In this document: piece after piece, positions 59,878 through 64,000 of the stretch
Position numbering within the stretch: the stretch's first letter is position 1
Layout of the letters: the number at the start of each line of letters is the position of its first letter
Assembly: GCF_030272615.1 (NCBI RefSeq)
Contig: NC_081408.1
Span: 311,133,118-311,197,117, forward strand
Direction of reading: 5' to 3'
Origin: Cryptomeria japonica
Taxonomy: Eukaryota > Streptophyta > Pinopsida > Cupressales > Cupressaceae
DNA length: 64,000 nucleotides
Program-made: the position numbers and the translations under genes
The notes under the pieces: generated by a model
Told to the model about the DNA's origin: nothing
The model's input: the letters and a program-made list of their open reading frames with translations, nothing else
Database searches by the model: none

Positions 59878-62506
59878 TGATAGTTTTGATACTAAATGTA
59901 AGTACAGATCCAATAGCCAACAAGATGAGAGGGAGGGGGTGAATCATACAAACTTAATCTTCCATAAAAACATCAGATTCAACCTCAGTAACATATACTT
60001 TAGTAATATAACCAAAATTGTTAAACATGCAAACTCAAAAGCATATAAACATCATAAACCTCATAACACCAGATTTAACGTGGAAACCCAAATAGGGAAA
60101 AACCATTGTGGGATTTCGAACCCACTAAGAAATATACTCTTCTAGAGTATGCTCGATTAAAAGCAAATCCTGTTAAAGATTACAAACACATTGTCAGATG
60201 TGACCCGATTGAGGGATTTCCCTCAGATCTATTAGGATCTTCACCTTGTTAGAAGTGACCTTGTTAAAGGATTTCAAACACTCAATCAGAATGTCACCTT
60301 GCTAGAGGGCTTTACAAATAAGATTGTTAAGTCCACTTGGTTAAGAGATTTTCTGTCACTTTAACAAAATAACAGTAATAAAAATCTATCTGCAACTTTT
60401 TTGGCATTTTTGATGTTTATGTTGTGATTATCATTGATGGACACACACTTGTATTGAGATCCCCTTATATGTATGAGCTAGAGCTCAACTGGTATTTGTT
60501 CCAACTAGTTTGTTGCATTCTAGTCTTTAGACTATTGGTGGTTTTGTAGAATGTGTTTCCCAATCTGAAGCGGCATGTCGACCCCAAGCAGTTCGAAGAT
60601 CTCAAGCGGTATGAGGAAGCAAAGTGGCATAACACATTCTTACTAGTCTTCATTTTTGTCAAACTGGCAACCGATATTTTGTATGAACCGGTAATACTCT
60701 GTGATGAGTTACCAATCCACCGATTGATTGACGGTGCCGACACACTGACGGTGCTTTTTGTGTCGTGTTACTGAGTATGTCTAGATTCCTTGAACCTAGG
60801 AAATTGTAATATAATCCTATTGGACCGACATGAAATTAGATTCCTTTAAAAGGACATCATGTCTAGGGTTTTTGTTGTTGCAAAAAGGGTTTATGTGGTG
60901 CTAGGGTTTAAGGTGATTGTTGAGTTGTTGAAGAGCGATCTTATTTGAGAAGATCAAGTTGTAACTGAGAGAGATAGAGAAGACTGAAGTAATGCTGGAA
61001 TACATTAGCAGTGAACTATACTAGATCTAATCAAGTAGTTTGTGCTATTAGATAGATCAAACACTTGTTGATTACTCACATCTTTGACAATTCTATAGCC
61101 CTTAACTGGGTAGGCCTAAAAGCCTTTGTAAAATCCTCTAACAAGGTGGTTCACCACTGTGAATCTAAAATCCTCTAGCAAGGTAGTCTTTAATTAGACT
61201 TATCTCCTAACAGAGATTGAGATTCCTGACAGGATCTGTTCTGGTGAAGAACATTGTAAGACCTTAATCGGTCTGGTCTCTATTCTGTAGATAGTGACTT
61301 GTGAGTTCAATCTCACCATGGTTTTTCCCATTTGGGTTTCCACATCAAATATCTTGTGTTATGGTTGTATTGCTTTTGTGGGTGAATACTTTACTTGCAT
61401 TTTGGTTTGCATGTGTGGTAACCGGTTTGTCTGTTAAATTGTTTTATTGGTTTGTCTTTAGACTATTTAAGTGTTTTAGTGCAGTGATTTTTGGAATACT
61501 AATTCACCCCCCCCTCTTAGTATTCATCAAACTTCACATCTAAAATGCTAAAGTATATTCTTATTTGTTCAATACAATATAGACATAGAACTAATCTTGT
61601 CCATATGTTGGGCTTCTATACTTTGTTATTCAAACAGGTCTTCAAGCTTCAATGCTCACTAATCACTATGTAGCATACTTGTGCATACACTTGCCCACAT
61701 ACATTGTTTATCAATAGTTCCCTATTTATAAACAATTAGCTAACTGCTTAATCTCCTTGATCACATTTACCATGATCAATCATAGCCATCAGATCTTCAA
61801 TCTTGTCCAGGTTCAATGCATCTTTCAATCTGAAAATGTTTTACCCTACCTTGGAACTTGTGCTAGGGTATTGTGGTCCAATCTGAACTATAGATCTTCA
61901 TGCTGACTTTCCTTTGCCATAGATTCATTAACAAACTATATTTACAACATACCAATCATTTAATCAGTTCCAGCTCATCAACTTCCTTCATTAAATAACG
62001 CATGTAAACATTTAATGCATTCTGTTACAGCTTAGTTACAACTCGGTAAATACTAAACTTTACTCGGTGGACATTCCACCTTCATTAACCGATAGCGATA
62101 ACCTTAGGGTTTACCGACTAGGTTCTCTGCTTGATAACATAGTATAGTATTAACCTTACAATTTACAACATATGTATGATGTTAAAACAATCTAAACATC
62201 ATGATCTCATCATTGTCTGACTCGGTAATAGTTGCCCATTGAATACCTTATTCATCCTCTTATTCATCATAATCTTTCCTGTGTCTTTTACTGACATCTT
62301 TATATTCTTCAAATCATACTTCTCAAGATATGGTAACATCATATTGAATTAGAAAAACAATTTCTTGACATCAATGACAAAATAATAATATTAAGACAGT
62401 AAACATTCTTAATCAGTTATATCCATAATCATCAAAAACCTTCTCAATATCCGTTATTGAAATGTCAACAATCCTTCATTGTCTATTATAATGCCAAATG
62501 CCAACA
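59878..62506 (-). repeat. 5' LTR of F, split by solo LTR S2
   Basis: Both parts (59878-60398 and 61535-62506) align with the 3' LTR; together they make about 1493 bp. The outer end ATGCCAACA is the same as in the 3' copy and is followed by AGGAG. Confidence 0.92.
60399..61529 (+). repeat. Solo LTR S2 inside the F LTR
   Basis: This 1131-bp block is flanked by exact AACTT duplications (60394-60398 and 61530-61534). It starts TTTTGGCATTTTTGATG, where TGTTGGC would be expected, and ends CCCTCTTAGTATTCATCA, the usual 3' end style of the copia LTRs here. No internal region is attached. The short open frames inside (for example 60553-60774) are not called. Confidence 0.9.
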
Positions 62507-62511
62507 AGGAG

Positions 62512-63761
62512 AACCAACCCCTAGCAATTTTAGCAATTTATGGGAACCTACCCAAAAGAACACCAACCCCTACACCTAGCACCCACTTAGCAAAATACAA
62601 TGAGATATAAAATCAATACAATGATAAACACTTGGTTACATATGAGTTTTGTAACACCAGGAAACTATTCACTCTGCCAGTTAAACTCTTATCTATCACA
62701 CTGTTTCTTCTTTTCCACTGGTCTTCTATTCTTACTTTCTAAACCCTCTACAACTCAGTTTCAGCCTTGCCAGATCTTGTCTGAAATGAACTCTTCTCTC
62801 CTTTACCCTCTGCTGCTATCTTACCAGTTCAGACATTGCTGGTTTAACAGACTATTATACTTTGTAACAGTTTATCAGTTACCTTAAACCCTTTCCGGTT
62901 AAAGCTTCCTTACCATTTCTTCTCCAACACTCAGTCACTTCAATATTTTCTCTCACTCAGACAGATCAACTCTTGCCTCCCAGAGATTCACTGTATCATA
63001 AATCTCTCATAAAGCATCACCTCTCAGCCTTCTTAAGTTTTTGATCTACATATTTATATATATGCTTTCTCGCCAAAATAAAAAAACTCAAACTTCACAT
63101 GCTTAGGGTTTTCTTCACCGACCTCGATCCATATCAAATCAGATCTCATCTTTCCTAAATTGACAACCTAAAATAGTACAACAAAAATATTTGTCCTCTT
63201 TTAATTCTTTCTATAAATGGTTACTATATTTCATAAAGTGGACTCTCTTCATCAGTCTTGATTTGTCAATCACAATAAATGATCTAGTAGTTTCCTTCTC
63301 TAGATCAGTAAGTCGATTACATGTCTTGCTTCGATGATAATGCCAAAGAATAAAATCTCTACCCTTCGATCTTCTTTGATCCACAATCCTCTGCAACTAA
63401 TCCATGTTTTTTGTAGTCGACTTTTAATACAGACTTAGTTAGCAACTACCTCACCGATGCACCATTCACCTACCACTGCATGTTTTCCATATGGAGTCCA
63501 CGTGACATCTCTATTAGTGTCCAACTCACTTGATTGTGTCAGTTCAAGATCACTCATTGATCGAGCACTAACCGGTTAACCTTCATATCGTGCACTGCAG
63601 TAGTCTTTCGATTAAGTTATGTTATATCAGACTGCACTTACTGGGTTTGATTGCTTATCAGTTGATAGACTTACTGGTTGACATCAACATGCTAATAATC
63701 TCCAATGTCGGTAACAATATCTTGCATACCGGTTGACATTAGTGATAATAAAATGCCACCA
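62512..63761 (-). repeat. 5' LTR of D, outer part
   Basis: Continues the D LTR after F and matches about 35440-36769. On the minus strand it starts TGGTGGCATTTTATTATC at 63761 and is followed by the D duplication GTTTA (63762-63766). Confidence 0.9.
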
Positions 63762-63766
63762 GTTTA

Positions 63767-64000
63767 TGATTGATTATGCATAGTTGCACCTGTGCAACTC
63801 TGAGTTTTGTGCTCCAAAATATTGAAGAATAGTGAAATAGAGTAGTATCAGACAAAGTGTAAAATTAGTGGACATTGTGCATAATTGGAACTATACCCAA
63901 GAATTTGTAGATTCTATTCAGTAGTTTAAGTTCTCTTATAATCATTTGTAACTCATTTGTAAGGTAGTGAGACTTCTTAGGGTTGTAGCCCTTTTTTTTT
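63767..64000 (+). repeat. 3' LTR of element H, right part
   Basis: This is where the H LTR resumes after D. It shares a TTGTAAGGTAGTGAGACTTCTT-like stretch with the X LTR (about 4265-4285), supporting a common LTR class. The window ends in a T run, so the LTR end is not seen. Confidence 0.65.

Larger units (their letters stand above)
53715..62506 (-). mobile_element. Complete Ty1/copia element F
   Basis: F is flanked by exact AGGAG duplications (53710-53714 and 62507-62511). It has a 3' LTR (53715-55249), a 5' LTR (59878-62506, containing solo LTR S2), an initiator-Met-type primer site and a minus-strand gag, protease, integrase, RT and RNase H. Without S2 it is about 7.66 kb. It is inserted in the 5' LTR of D. 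Confidence 0.95.
35186..63761 (-). mobile_element. Ty1/copia element D, complete but with nested insertions
   Basis: D is flanked by exact GTTTA duplications (35181-35185 and 63762-63766). Removing K, E and F with their duplications leaves about 8.9 kb, in minus-strand order: 5' LTR, initiator-Met primer site, gag, protease, integrase, RT, RNase H, polypurine tract, 3' LTR. A gag with several zinc knuckles separated by a coiled-coil spacer resembles the SIRE/Maximus copia lineage; that assignment is inference. Confidence 0.93.

Noticed and set aside
53775-60145. Two nearly identical 68-codon frames at 53775 and 59939
   Set aside because: They are the same position in the two LTRs of F, so their similarity is LTR identity, not gene duplication.

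Overview
The window is nuclear DNA of a seed plant with a very repeat-rich genome. The mass of old LTR retrotransposons nested inside one another, the long LTRs and the copia families with initiator-Met primer sites suggest a gymnosperm such as a conifer, but the species cannot be read from the sequence. I see no ordinary cellular gene, tRNA gene, rRNA gene or CRISPR array. Almost every base belongs to a retrotransposon, and the insertion order can be read from target-site duplications (TSDs).

Left stack (1-31473). A minus-strand Ty1/copia element C (25270-31473) has its 3' LTR cut by a minus-strand Ty3/gypsy element G (right end 25269; its left end is outside the window). G is cut twice. Its pol is cut at 4609/4610 by a plus-strand LTR element X, which carries a large unrecognised reading frame. 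Its 5' LTR is cut by a complete plus-strand Ty3/gypsy element T of the Tat type (9977-22675, TSD ACAAC). X itself contains an antisense solo LTR of its own family (2218-3034).

Right stack (34131-64000). The 3' LTR of a plus-strand element H (34576-35185, resuming at 63767) is split by a minus-strand copia element D (35186-63761, TSD GTTTA). D holds three insertions: a 4.17-kb non-coding TG...CA element K in its integrase (39356-43526), a complete copia element E in its gag zinc knuckle (45930-52606, TSD GTTAA), and a complete copia element F in its 5' LTR (53715-62506, TSD AGGAG). F's 5' LTR in turn contains a solo LTR S2 (60399-61529, TSD AACTT). The stretch 31474-34130 between the stacks is non-coding and holds an array of degenerate short palindromes.

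The most notable content is in T. Its sense strand encodes protease, reverse transcriptase, two RNase H domains and integrase, but no recognisable gag capsid. Between pol and the 3' LTR the opposite strand carries a three-exon gene (20448 down to 18058) with good splice sites and one reading frame of 667 codons including the stop. It encodes a plant mobile domain (PMD), a very acidic tract and a coiled-coil tail. It now contains seven nonsense codons but no frameshift. All coding regions in the window are decayed, and copies elsewhere in the genome are needed to judge function.
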